From positions 18,980 through 82,979 of the forward strand of contig JBNKWP010000015.1 in NCBI GenBank assembly GCA_050299835.1: 64,000 nt of DNA, given 5' to 3'. The translations under genes and the position numbers were made by a program. This document shows, one piece after another, positions 43,607 to 51,760 of the stretch (the stretch's first letter is position 1; each line of letters opens with the position of its first letter). Origin of the DNA: JAJDOD01 sp050299835. GTDB taxonomy: Bacteria; Pseudomonadota; Alphaproteobacteria; Rhodobacterales; Rhodobacteraceae. Under the pieces are notes generated by a model, which ran no database searches, had not been told where the DNA came from, and saw only the letters and a list, made by a program, of their open reading frames with translations.

Positions 43607-46016
43607 GGAAACTGGGATGGTAAGGCTTGTCCATAATCTCAGGCGCATAGAGATCGGGACGCGCGTCGCTCAATCCGAAGCGCCAGGACCAATAGGCACT
43701 GCCTTCAATATCGATACCAAAGTCATCGCGAAGATGCGCAAGCGCCTCGCTGGCGGCCTCGACCTCGCCGGCGTCCGTCAATATGACAAACGCCGTGTGA
43801 CCGACGGTGTCCGCCAACAGGCTCGTCGTGGCGTTGACCTCGCGAATGATGCTGAGCGCCTGTTCGATGGTGCCAAGGGCCGCAGTCGCCCCGCGGCCCT
43901 GCCAGATTGCAATCGCCAGATTTTGCAGGATTGTCAGATCGCTGAATTTGTCGCGGCTCAACAAAAGCGCGCTGCGCAATTGCGCTTCTGCATTGGCAAA
44001 ATCAGGTTCTTCGTCAAGAAGTTCGACGGCGGCCTGATTGTTGAGAAAAAACTGACGCGAACTTGCAGCGTCCTTCAGGCTCCCGCTGGCGGCATCAAGC
44101 ATGGCCTTGGCCGCTTCAATCTCTCCCCGTCGGGCCAGATGGCGCGTGACCGTAATGCGAGATTGCGCCGCAGATCGCTCGAGACCGGCTTCTGCATAGA
44201 TGCGCGCGCTTTGTTCACAATAGTCGATTGCCGCTTCGGTCGAAACCGCGCTTTCCAAAAGCCGGTAGATATGGCCGAGCAAAAGGCTCTTGCGGCGTTT
44301 GGCGATCTTCGCCGCACCGTCCAGGCGCCGGGCACAGGTCTCAAGATTGCCCTCCACCAAATCAAGATTGCCCAAGATAAGATCGCTGACGAGATCGGCA
44401 TCGGGGTAGGGGAGTTCAGCGCGCAGCGCCGCGGCAATCTCACCGGCCTCAGGTTCCCGAATTTCCTCAATCAGGCTATGGGCGCGCACACAATCCCACA
44501 TCGGCCCCTCGAGCTTTCCGATCTCTATGGCTTTCAGCGCCAGGTCGAAATTACTGGATCGATAGGCATGTCGCGCTGCCCATTCGGCAAGCGAGCTGCG
44601 CTCTCCTGGACCAAGATCATCGGTGTCCCGCAAACTCGCGATGACATGATCGACATAGAGGGTTGGATCGCCTTTGGCTTCGATTTCGCCATCGAGACGG
44701 TCGAGGAGCTCTTCAAGGAGAACCGGATCCGGGATCAGCGCCGCCAGACGCGTGGCATGGCGGATCGCAACAGCGCGGCTGACGCGGCCCTCGTCAGCGC
44801 AGCGTGCGGCGTCATTGTAGTGATCGAGCAGCAACCGTCTGGCATCCCCGGTATAGAGCGCGGCATCGGGCAGTTGGCTGTGGGCGGTGGCAACATCGTC
44901 ATTGTTGAGACCGATTTGAGTGCCGGACACGGAGAGATAGCTCTCCGACAAGCCCGCAAGGACGTCCGACAGGCGCAAAGGCAGACCACGGGTCGGATCG
45001 ATCGTCTGCCAGAGGGCTTCGAAGACTTCGCGGGTAATGGGTTCGTTATGCTCTTTCAGGAGAGCAAGGACAAATCGCTCCGCCCGCCCAAGCGCCGACA
45101 TCCGTTCACTGATGGCCCGAACGGCATCGTGCGGAATAACCTGATTGGGGTTCGTCGGAAAATTGCCAGTGCCGAAGGCCACGCGATACTGCAAATCCGA
45201 GACGGTTCGCAAGTTACCATCCCATTTGGCACGAAACTCACCAATCACATCTTGATTATGCTGTCCGTGTCGTTCGAGAAGCTCGGCGACATAGGGCCAG
45301 GGCAACACATCGATATGCCAGATCTTCGGTTCGCTGAACTGGTCGATCTGCACTTGATGGCGTTTTTGAAGCGTTTGATCTTCGGTTGTGTACTCAAGCA
45401 TGGGATAGAAGCGACCACCTTCGCTCAGACATTGCAGGATATGGCGCAGACTGGTCGTGTCGCAATGCTGCGCTTCCTGAACAACCAGGACAAAATCGAA
45501 AGCGCAGGCGGCCTGGCGAAAATACTCGGCGCAAATTTCAATCGCGAACCGGTCATCGCTTTTGAGAAGAGCTTCCGGAGAAAAGTTGCCCCGGCCCGTG
45601 ACCCGCTCGGTCGCATCGATGGCACGGCCGACGAGTTTATGGGGACTAACTGCATCCCGGGCGGTTCCCTTGACATCAAAGCCTTTGAGATTCTTCCACC
45701 CACGGTTTCGGACGTAATTCTCAAACGTGTCAAAACCCGGTTTTGCCGCCTTGATCTGATCCGAAACGGCCGCGACGCAGTGCTGCAGGAAATATCCCTC
45801 ATAGGCACGATGCGGGTCTCGGTCCCCGCCGCGCAGATAGGGATCGACAAGTGCGATCGGCACAGACATTTGGATTTGCTTGGTGACAAATCCGGTGAGA
45901 GAGGATTTGCCGACGCCGGTGGGTCCAAGGATGATCAGAAGTTCCGGCGCCGTCGCGACAGGTGGCAGAGACGCAAGCAGCGTTTCCCGCTCGCCCTCGC
46001 GATCGAGAAACACCAT
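43557..46016 (-). CDS. STAND-type P-loop ATPase with TPR-like C terminus
   Basis: The 819-residue protein (829 from an in-frame TTG at 46046) has a Walker A, LLIILGPTGVGKSSLTGFV, near its N terminus and a Walker-B-like FDFVLVVQEAQHCD with Gln-Glu in place of Asp-Glu. A winged-helix-like middle (LLKEHNEPITREVFEALW) follows. About 400 residues of TPR-like helices make up the C terminus, ending YHPSFLSQWQLDWEVVRALF. Such proteins are signal-dependent switches in regulation or phage defence. It is divergent from the racemase gene. Confidence 0.78.
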   Translation of the reverse strand: MVFLDREGERETLLASLPPVATAPELLIILGPTGVGKSSLTGFVTKQIQMSVPIALVDPYLRGGDRDPHRAYEGYFLQHCVAAVSDQIKAAKPGFDTFENYVRNRGWKNLKGFDVKGTARDAVSPHKLVGRAIDATERVTGRGNFSPEALLKSDDRFAIEICAEYFRQAACAFDFVLVVQEAQHCDTTSLRHILQCLSEGGRFYPMLEYTTEDQTLQKRHQVQIDQFSEPKIWHIDVLPWPYVAELLERHGQHNQDVIGEFRAKWDGNLRTVSDLQYRVAFGTGNFPTNPNQVIPHDAVRAISERMSALGRAERFVLALLKEHNEPITREVFEALWQTIDPTRGLPLRLSDVLAGLSESYLSVSGTQIGLNNDDVATAHSQLPDAALYTGDARRLLLDHYNDAARCADEGRVSRAVAIRHATRLAALIPDPVLLEELLDRLDGEIEAKGDPTLYVDHVIASLRDTDDLGPGERSSLAEWAARHAYRSSNFDLALKAIEIGKLEGPMWDCVRAHSLIEEIREPEAGEIAAALRAELPYPDADLVSDLILGNLDLVEGNLETCARRLDGAAKIAKRRKSLLLGHIYRLLESAVSTEAAIDYCEQSARIYAEAGLERSAAQSRITVTRHLARRGEIEAAKAMLDAASGSLKDAASSRQFFLNNQAAVELLDEEPDFANAEAQLRSALLLSRDKFSDLTILQNLAIAIWQGRGATAALGTIEQALSIIREVNATTSLLADTVGHTAFVILTDAGEVEAASEALAHLRDDFGIDIEGSAYWSWRFGLSDARPDLYAPEIMDKPYHPSFLSQWQLDWEVVRALFP

Positions 46017-46099
46017 GTTCTGAGTGTCATCCTTGCCAGCTTCCAACAGCAGCCCTCAAATTCATTTTCGCCTCAAGCAGTACCGACAAGGCTGGCCCA

Positions 46100-47158
46100 A
46101 TGACAAATGTATTGGCCATCAATTCAAAGCCCGGCGCATGCGACTATGGGTTGATTTACGATCTTAACGCCCTTGCGCACAACGCTAAAGTCGTTCTGTC
46201 CATCGCGAAGGCGTGTCAGTTCGAGCTGCGCGCGGTTCTGAAAGGCGGGTATGCAGATCCAAATATTGTGCGCCATTTGAGTTCGAATGAACGCTTGCCG
46301 CTATCCATCGGTCATTCGGTTGGAGAGTTCGAAACAAGCGCCAAGCATGCCGACATCGCCACACTTTATCCAGGACAGGCCGCGGTTTGTCCTGAATTGC
46401 CCTGCGTTCGCCGGGTGAGTGAGGTTTCGCTTCTCGGGATCGCAGAAGCGCTTCGGCGGTATGATCGCCCCGACGTCATGCTCGTTCTCAAGACATCTGA
46501 AAACCGAGAAGGGCTGGAATTATCCGACGTACCTGGCTTGATCGAAGAGATCACCCACAGGTTCAGCGGACGCGTTGTGATCCGCGGGTTTCAGCTGAAC
46601 TACGGCTGCGTTGTTGAGGCCGCTCCTAATATGGCCGAGCTTGACGCAATATTCGAACGTCTATCGGACTGGGCTATCCTCTCAAAACTTGCCTCCGAAC
46701 CCATTTTGTCGCTTGGCGGTTCGGTCCTTTTGCCGGTCCTCGGCGGGATTAGTGTGCCGTCCTGCTACCTGGCAGAAATCAGGATTGGCGAAGCGTTGAC
46801 CACCGGAACGATCCCGGGACACCGTTCATCGTTCGAGTTGGAGCAAACGGCCCGGTTCAACGCCCGCATTCTGCAACTGGCAGGGCGCTCCCCCGAGGAC
46901 CTTGAGCGTTTCGTTGTTGACGTGGGCAGCCAAATTCTAAGCGAGGATCGCGAGGCAGCCTGGCATGATGGTCAGATTGTCGAATCCATGGGATCGGAGC
47001 TCTCGGTCATTCAGAGGCCGGCGGGTTGTTTACGCGATCTGAACAATCCGATCCCCTTTGTGCTCGGTTATGCAGAAACCGAGAGGGCGTTGAGCCGGCT
47101 CAGCAATAGCAATTCTGCCCCATTCATACACTGGGCCGGTTCCGGGGCTGCTTCGTGA
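46100..47158 (+). CDS. PLP-dependent amino-acid racemase (alanine/ornithine racemase-like)
   Basis: The 352-residue protein has a TIM-barrel PLP fold. The PLP-binding Lys lies in FELRAVLKGGYADPNIV, GFQLNYGCV matches the phosphate-side strand seen in ornithine-racemase-like proteins, and LSLGGSVLLPVL with CYLAEIRIGEALTTG matches their substrate loop and last strand. It probably converts an L- to a D-amino acid. I use the ATG at 46100; the frame is open further back into the STAND gene. The stop overlaps the GNAT start (TGATG). Confidence 0.8.
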   Translation: MTNVLAINSKPGACDYGLIYDLNALAHNAKVVLSIAKACQFELRAVLKGGYADPNIVRHLSSNERLPLSIGHSVGEFETSAKHADIATLYPGQAAVCPELPCVRRVSEVSLLGIAEALRRYDRPDVMLVLKTSENREGLELSDVPGLIEEITHRFSGRVVIRGFQLNYGCVVEAAPNMAELDAIFERLSDWAILSKLASEPILSLGGSVLLPVLGGISVPSCYLAEIRIGEALTTGTIPGHRSSFELEQTARFNARILQLAGRSPEDLERFVVDVGSQILSEDREAAWHDGQIVESMGSELSVIQRPAGCLRDLNNPIPFVLGYAETERALSRLSNSNSAPFIHWAGSGAAS

Positions 47159-47631
47159 TGTTCCACTCCCTCAGCATCAGTCAGGCAACCCCCCTGGACG
47201 AGGCTCAATGGCGCCGGCTGCTGACGGAATACGGTGCCGAAAGCGAGACAGCGCTCAGCCCCGAAACCGTTGATCGACTTTGGTCCTGGGTTGTCGATCC
47301 GCGACATCAGATCGATTGTGCAGTCGCAGCGGATATCCAGGGTGAGGTTCTCGGATTTGTCCATTTCCGGTCATTTGAGCGTGCATTGACCGCTTCGACC
47401 GGCATTCATATCGAAGATATCTTTGTGACAGCCCGCGCACGGGGTGACGGTGTCGTCGATGTGCTGCTCAGTCACGTTTTCGATCACGCGGCAAAGACTG
47501 GCTCTGATCTCGTGACCTGGATGACGTCTGACGACAATTATCGGGCGCGCGCGGCTTATGATCGGCATGCCGATGCCTGCGATTGGGTGGTCTATGAGCG
47601 AGCTATTGAACCCATATCGGATAGGGAATGA
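47158..47631 (+). CDS. GNAT-family N-acetyltransferase
   Basis: The 157-residue protein has the GNAT core: CAVAADIQGEVLGFVHFRSF (strands 3-4), then HIEDIFVTARARGDGVVDVLLSHVFDHAAK, the acetyl-CoA-binding loop and helix, and MTSDDNYRARAAYDRH, the last motif. It probably acetylates an amine, perhaps the product of the ligase. It is coupled to the racemase gene by TGATG. The following 630 bases up to the YcaO gene hold the two structured sequences listed next but no clear gene. Confidence 0.85.
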   Translation: MFHSLSISQATPLDEAQWRRLLTEYGAESETALSPETVDRLWSWVVDPRHQIDCAVAADIQGEVLGFVHFRSFERALTASTGIHIEDIFVTARARGDGVVDVLLSHVFDHAAKTGSDLVTWMTSDDNYRARAAYDRHADACDWVVYERAIEPISDRE

Positions 47632-47640
47632 TATTTCTCG

Positions 47641-47707
47641 GTTATCGTTACCACGAGCCACGCGACCGCTGGGCGGGCAGATCAGTAACGATACTGGCCC
47701 ATCCAAA
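47641..47707. repeat. Hairpin repeat, right copy
   Basis: TATCGTTAC (47643-47651) and GTAACGATA (47685-47693) form a perfect 9-base stem; inside it CCGC and GCGG form a second hairpin. The unit corresponds to 41247-41307 and starts 10 bases after the GNAT stop. Paired substitutions between the copies keep the stem, which hints at selection on structure. Confidence 0.6.
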
Positions 47708-47734
47708 TCGAGCGAATCGCCACCAGAGCAGAAA

Positions 47735-47808
47735 ACTTCGGACTCGGGAGAACGTCCGAGAGGCGGGACCAAAAGGACCTTCAACAGTGGCCAAGCCGAG
47801 TCCGAAGT
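47735..47808. ncRNA. Possible structured RNA with a 13-base stem
   Basis: ACTTCGGACTCGG (47735-47747) and CCGAGTCCGAAGT (47796-47808) are a perfect 13-base inverted repeat around 48 bases that can form smaller hairpins (GGGACC...GGACC region). No open frame or mobile-element signature covers it. It could be a small RNA, a recombination site or a terminator-like structure; the strand is not known. The rest of 47809-48153 shows nothing I can name. Confidence 0.4.
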
Positions 47809-48153
47809 GCCATTGTTCATCCCTATCCTAGTATCTCAGAACCGTCAGAAGCGTTCGTACAAACGTAGGCTGTACAGAAGCGATCATGGCTATCAAACGG
47901 CATTTTGCCTGCCGATCAAACGAATGTTGATCTCCGATACTCACTTGGCCAGACGCCCGTGCCCCGAGACTCATTGTATCGTTTGCGCCTAGAGGCAAAG
48001 TCTACGCAGCGTCCGTTGGCACCCGTAGAGTCCTTCGTGGACAGCCTGAAACTCCCAAGTGCCGATGTCAGGTCCGGCAGTTGATTGGGAAGCAGTGTTT
48101 GGGTGAGCCGAACTTGACGGAATTGCGGGCTCGAATAAGCTCAAAAAGAACAA

Positions 48154-48243
48154 ATGGCTGGTGGCACCTCGTCTGGGAGCACATGTCACGCCGTCGGAGA
48201 TGCGTGGCTACGCGCGACGTTTCAGTTTCGGCATCTGGGGTAA
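48154..48243 (+). CDS. Possible 29-residue ORF before ycaO
   Basis: An ATG at 48154 opens a 29-codon frame rich in Ser, Thr and Gly with one Cys (GGTSSGSTCHAVG) that ends in TAA directly before an in-frame ATG of the YcaO frame at 48244. Residues of this type are substrates of azole-forming YcaO enzymes. The ribosome-binding site is weak and the frame could be chance; the overlapping frame at 48161-48268 competes with it. Confidence 0.25.
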   Translation: MAGGTSSGSTCHAVGDAWLRATFQFRHLG

Positions 48244-48268
48244 ATGGTGGGGAATAATGGGGGCATGA
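48161..48268 (+). CDS. Possible precursor-like small ORF overlapping the ycaO start
   Basis: In a different frame from the preceding ORF, a GTG at 48161 (or ATG at 48200) opens a frame that ends in a Gly/aromatic-rich tail, FSFGIWGKWWGIMGA. Its TGA overlaps the YcaO ATG at 48265 as ATGA, the same coupling as between ycaO and the next gene. A short peptide gene in front of a YcaO gene is the expected place for a modified-peptide precursor. It has no typical leader and a weak ribosome-binding site, so this remains a candidate only. Confidence 0.35.
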   Translation: MAPRLGAHVTPSEMRGYARRFSFGIWGKWWGIMGA

Positions 48269-49221
48269 CTGATTTCGTTGCGCTTTCTGCGTCATTTCCT
48301 CTTGTGCTACCCGGATGCCGGGATGTTGTTTTTTTTGGTGCCTTTTTGGACACACCGTGGGGTCGGGTTTCGGTCGGCGGGGCAGGGTTCACGGCAGCGC
48401 ATGCCGGGCGGGCTTGCAACGGCGAGGCGGCGGAAGGCATCGCGCTATGCAGACACCCAAACGATCCGCGCGTGACCGATCGGGGTACGGTCAAAGGAAA
48501 ATTGTCAGGGGGCGCAACGGTCGAGATCGCAGCCAGTGAAGTGCTGCGCGACGATCACGCTTGCGGAGCCACATCGACCGGAATGGGAGCGGGGCGCACG
48601 CTTGAAGACGCGGTCGCCCACGCGGCGCTCGAAATCTCAGAGCGCGCTTGCGTTGCCGATTGGTGGCGGGGTTACATCGCTGGGTATGCCTTAGACCTCG
48701 CAATAGTTCGGGCAGCAATGCCCTTGGGAACTAGTCCCTTCCAAGCTGTACGGGGACAGACGCCACCTCGCTTCGTCGTACTGGAACACGGCAACGGGTC
48801 GGTTGTTGTCGTGGCCCTCTCGGAGCATCGGGATAGCGGACGCCTCGCTTTTGGCGCGAAGGCGGCAGCTGATATGGGTCGCGCGATCTCGGGCGCATAT
48901 CTCGAGTTGCGACAAGCAGAACTGGCGGTATTCATGGCGATCGCACGCGGGGAGACGCCTGACGGGGCTTCCGTTGATGCACTCCCACATATCGGAAGGA
49001 AGTACCGCAATAGCGATTCGATCGGAAACTTGCCGGATCGGAAGAATTGGCCTGTCGCGACCGTGGATCTTAGCATGCCGCATGTGCCGCTCCGGGTGGC
49101 GCGCATGATCATCATCGGCGGCAACCAACCTGACCTTGGCGAGACCGAGGCACTGGAAACACTTTACGGAGCGATGGCACGTCCACTGACTGCGGTTGCA
49201 GTGTCCACAACGAACGGATGA
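48265..49221 (+). CDS. Compact YcaO-family protein
   Basis: The 318-residue protein has the YcaO pattern in short form: VSVGGAGFTAAHAGRACNGEAAEGIAL (usual GGKGxTxxxAxxSAxxEAxER), STGMGAGRTLEDAVAHAALEISERACVADWW (usual AAGxxxxEAxxxxxxExxERDA), and GRAISGAYLELRQAEL for the third ATP-site segment. YcaO enzymes use ATP to activate amide backbones for cyclodehydration or thioamidation. It lacks the long docking region of some members, and no E1-like, TfuA or dehydrogenase gene is near. I favour the start at 48265; an in-frame ATG lies at 48244. Confidence 0.75.
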   Translation: MTDFVALSASFPLVLPGCRDVVFFGAFLDTPWGRVSVGGAGFTAAHAGRACNGEAAEGIALCRHPNDPRVTDRGTVKGKLSGGATVEIAASEVLRDDHACGATSTGMGAGRTLEDAVAHAALEISERACVADWWRGYIAGYALDLAIVRAAMPLGTSPFQAVRGQTPPRFVVLEHGNGSVVVVALSEHRDSGRLAFGAKAAADMGRAISGAYLELRQAELAVFMAIARGETPDGASVDALPHIGRKYRNSDSIGNLPDRKNWPVATVDLSMPHVPLRVARMIIIGGNQPDLGETEALETLYGAMARPLTAVAVSTTNG

Positions 49222-51197
49222 AGAGCGTCGACGGCAATGCACTGATAATCGACCCGTTCGATGGAGTGCGGGTGAGCACGATGTCGGGCGAAGACGTGCC
49301 GGTGCCAACAGCCAAGGGCAGGGCGTTGCTTGGTTATCTCGCCATGCGCCGGTACCACCTCGAACAACGCCAGCGGATCACAGGGATGCTCTGGAGCGAA
49401 GCCCCGGAAGCGAAAGCCCGCGCCGCACTCAGGCAATGCGTCCAGAAGCTTCGTCGAGCGCTCCAGCCCGACTTTGACGACGCCCTTGCGGTCAGGCGCG
49501 CTGACATAGGACTGAACAAGGACCGGATTGAGGCTCGCCCTGACAAACTGATTGCCGACGTCCAGAGCGGACAGGTGGACCCATTCCTCAAGGACCGGGC
49601 GTCGCTTCCCGAAAACCTCTTCTACGGACTTGACGATCTCGACCCGGCATTCACGACCTGGATATACGTCACGCGCCAAGCTTGGCGCCAACGGATCACG
49701 GCCGCTCTCGAAGACGCGTTGGCCAAATCCGATGACCCGGCGCACGCGTTCGATTTGGCAGAGGCAATCACAACGAATGATCCCAGCCATGAGCCGGCGC
49801 ATTGCATTCTGATCCGTCATCACGCTGAGATCGGCAATGTGGCGGCGGCCATTCGCGTCTACGATCGGCTATGGCAGGAGCTTGACGAAAACCACGACAC
49901 CGAGCCGAGCCCCGAGACCATTGCCCTGATCTCGGACATCAAGATGGGCAGGATCGGGCGGCAGGTCGCGGCGTTATCCACTGGAAAGATCAAGCCCGCA
50001 ACCGCCGTGCAAATGGACCACGCACCGCGAGTTTTGGTGAAGAAGCTGCCAATACCGACACTTCGCACGAAGGAGACGCATATCGCATTGGGGTTCCGGT
50101 CGGAACTTGTCGGCGCGCTTTCGAGATTCCGCGAATGGATCGTCATCGACGCCAATGCGTCGATGCGGGACGCGCCTTTTGAATACGCTATCGCGCTTTC
50201 GGTCCTGGCAATGTCCGACGGGCTGCGCATACTCGTGACGTTGAGCGACGCCGAAACCGGACAGGCGATCTGGAGTCAGAATTACGACGCCGAGCCGGTT
50301 TTGTTCAGCGACGCGCTTCGGCTGATTGTCCGACGCATCGCCCTTGCACTCAATGTCTACCTTTCAGCCGAGCGTGCCGCTGCCATTGGCCGGGATGCGC
50401 GCCACGACTGGAACACATTCGATGCCTGGTTGCAGGGTCAAACGCTGGCCTTTCGTTGGGAGGCGAATGCGCGCGACGAAGCTGAACGGATACTCCAGCA
50501 TCTGATCGATACCGCGCCTGGTTTCGCCCCTGCCTATGCCAGCCTGGCAATGCTGGAAAACACCCGCCATCTGGCCTTCCCAGGTATCTTTCCAGAGCCA
50601 AAACGACTGGCCACGGCATTGGGTTATGCGCAGACCGCCGTGGCGCGGGACCCGCTGGACACGAAGACGCATCTTGCGGCAGCTTGGTCACTGGCCATGA
50701 ACCGCCGGTTCAATGCGGCACAGCAGTACTTCTCTCAGTCCTACGACTTGAATCCAAATGATCCTTGGACCATCGTTTCGGCCGGACTTGGTCTGGCGTT
50801 CTGTGGAGCCCTGACCGACGGAATGGAGCTGGCACGCGAAGCCCTGATCTTGGACCAGCATCCGTCGCCGTCACATTGCGAGTACCAGTCCAACATTCGT
50901 TTCCTGGCCGCAGATTACGAGGCCAGTCTGAAATGGAGCGAGCTTGCGGCGGGAGCGACCGGAGACTCGGCTGGCTGGCGCGTGGCCAGCCTGACGCATT
51001 TGGGTCGAGAAGACGAAGCCAAGGAAATCGCGAAAGAATTCGTGAGTTCGGTCGCCCGGACATGGCACGGCCAAGAATCCCCGACCGCGCGCCACGTCGC
51101 AGATTGGTTCTTGAGCCTTCACCCGCTTGCCAATGCGGATGACCACGCGAGGCTGCGTGAGGGGTTGCTCGGGGCCGGTATCTTCTCGACCGACTAA
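49218..51197 (+). CDS. SARP/BTAD-type regulator with TPR-like C terminus
   Basis: The 659-residue protein has an OmpR-like winged helix (TAKGRALLGYLAMRRYHLEQRQRITGMLW, then AALRQCVQKLRRAL) and a bacterial transcriptional activator domain (AFDLAEAITTNDPSHEPAHCILIRHHAEIGNVAAAIRVYDRLW). It then has a TolB-like module (LRILVTLSDAETGQAIWSQNYD) and about 250 residues of TPR-like helices. This layout is that of SARP-type activators fused to a TolB/TPR region. ATGA coupling to ycaO points to a pathway-specific regulator. It is convergent with the 51278 gene. Confidence 0.85.
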   Translation: MKSVDGNALIIDPFDGVRVSTMSGEDVPVPTAKGRALLGYLAMRRYHLEQRQRITGMLWSEAPEAKARAALRQCVQKLRRALQPDFDDALAVRRADIGLNKDRIEARPDKLIADVQSGQVDPFLKDRASLPENLFYGLDDLDPAFTTWIYVTRQAWRQRITAALEDALAKSDDPAHAFDLAEAITTNDPSHEPAHCILIRHHAEIGNVAAAIRVYDRLWQELDENHDTEPSPETIALISDIKMGRIGRQVAALSTGKIKPATAVQMDHAPRVLVKKLPIPTLRTKETHIALGFRSELVGALSRFREWIVIDANASMRDAPFEYAIALSVLAMSDGLRILVTLSDAETGQAIWSQNYDAEPVLFSDALRLIVRRIALALNVYLSAERAAAIGRDARHDWNTFDAWLQGQTLAFRWEANARDEAERILQHLIDTAPGFAPAYASLAMLENTRHLAFPGIFPEPKRLATALGYAQTAVARDPLDTKTHLAAAWSLAMNRRFNAAQQYFSQSYDLNPNDPWTIVSAGLGLAFCGALTDGMELAREALILDQHPSPSHCEYQSNIRFLAADYEASLKWSELAAGATGDSAGWRVASLTHLGREDEAKEIAKEFVSSVARTWHGQESPTARHVADWFLSLHPLANADDHARLREGLLGAGIFSTD

Positions 51198-51277
51198 GAC
51201 ACTGCGACATCCGGGCAAGGCGCCCCAGTGCGTAGACAAAGGGTGTCCTTTGGACGACTCCTCAGCCGGTCACCGGA

Positions 51278-51721
51278 CTACATGCACTTCGTCATGGTGT
51301 AATCGCCCAGCCGGGTCCGATAGATTTCTTCCCATTCTTCATTGGAGAACTCCGTCTGCCGGTCTCCGACATAGGCCCGGTCATAGCCTGGAGCCAGCGG
51401 GTAGGCGCCATCTGGAGATAGCTGCTTCGCCAAATCGGGTCCTTCGTCGATCGAGGACGTATCGGGCAAGAGGATCGTAAGTTGGTCGCTCGGAAGCGGC
51501 ATGTAGTCGATGACCGGATTTTCGGGTCTACCGTTTGGCCAGTGGCGCTCGATTCCGTTCGCCTTTTCCTCGGCCGTCTGCGGATCGACAATGTTGCGTT
51601 CCAGAAGCAGAGCGTTCAGCTCATCCACGGTTGCGGGTTTAGGCGTCTCTCCACGTGCGAACTCGGCGATGAGATCACCGAGTAACTCGGTGCGTGGCAC
51701 CATGAGCAGTTTGACGGTCAT
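51278..51721 (-). CDS. Hypothetical protein, last gene of the protease/cytochrome operon
   Basis: The 147-residue protein starts MTVKLLMVPRTELLG. It is acidic and Pro-rich, with no export signal or membrane segment, and ends YTMTKCM with its only Cys near the terminus. No family recognised. It lies 39 bases after the cytochrome gene on the same strand. A substrate or small partner of the operon's enzymes is possible but not shown. Confidence 0.7.
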   Translation of the reverse strand: MTVKLLMVPRTELLGDLIAEFARGETPKPATVDELNALLLERNIVDPQTAEEKANGIERHWPNGRPENPVIDYMPLPSDQLTILLPDTSSIDEGPDLAKQLSPDGAYPLAPGYDRAYVGDRQTEFSNEEWEEIYRTRLGDYTMTKCM

Positions 51722-51760
51722 GAGTACTTCTCCCTCTTTGTCTTAGCTGACTTTCTTGGA

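Noticed and set aside
45962..46099. N-terminal extension of the racemase
   Set aside because: It overlaps the start of the divergent STAND gene and lacks family similarity; the ATG at 46100 starts the normal fold.
43515..46103. 862-codon plus-strand frame opposite the STAND gene
   Set aside because: It has no recognisable domain, while the minus strand has a clear Walker A and TPR-like repeats.
41231..47720. Integron attC-like sites at the hairpin repeats
   Set aside because: The conserved GTTRRRY and RYYYAAC cores of attC sites are not present, and no integron integrase is in the window.
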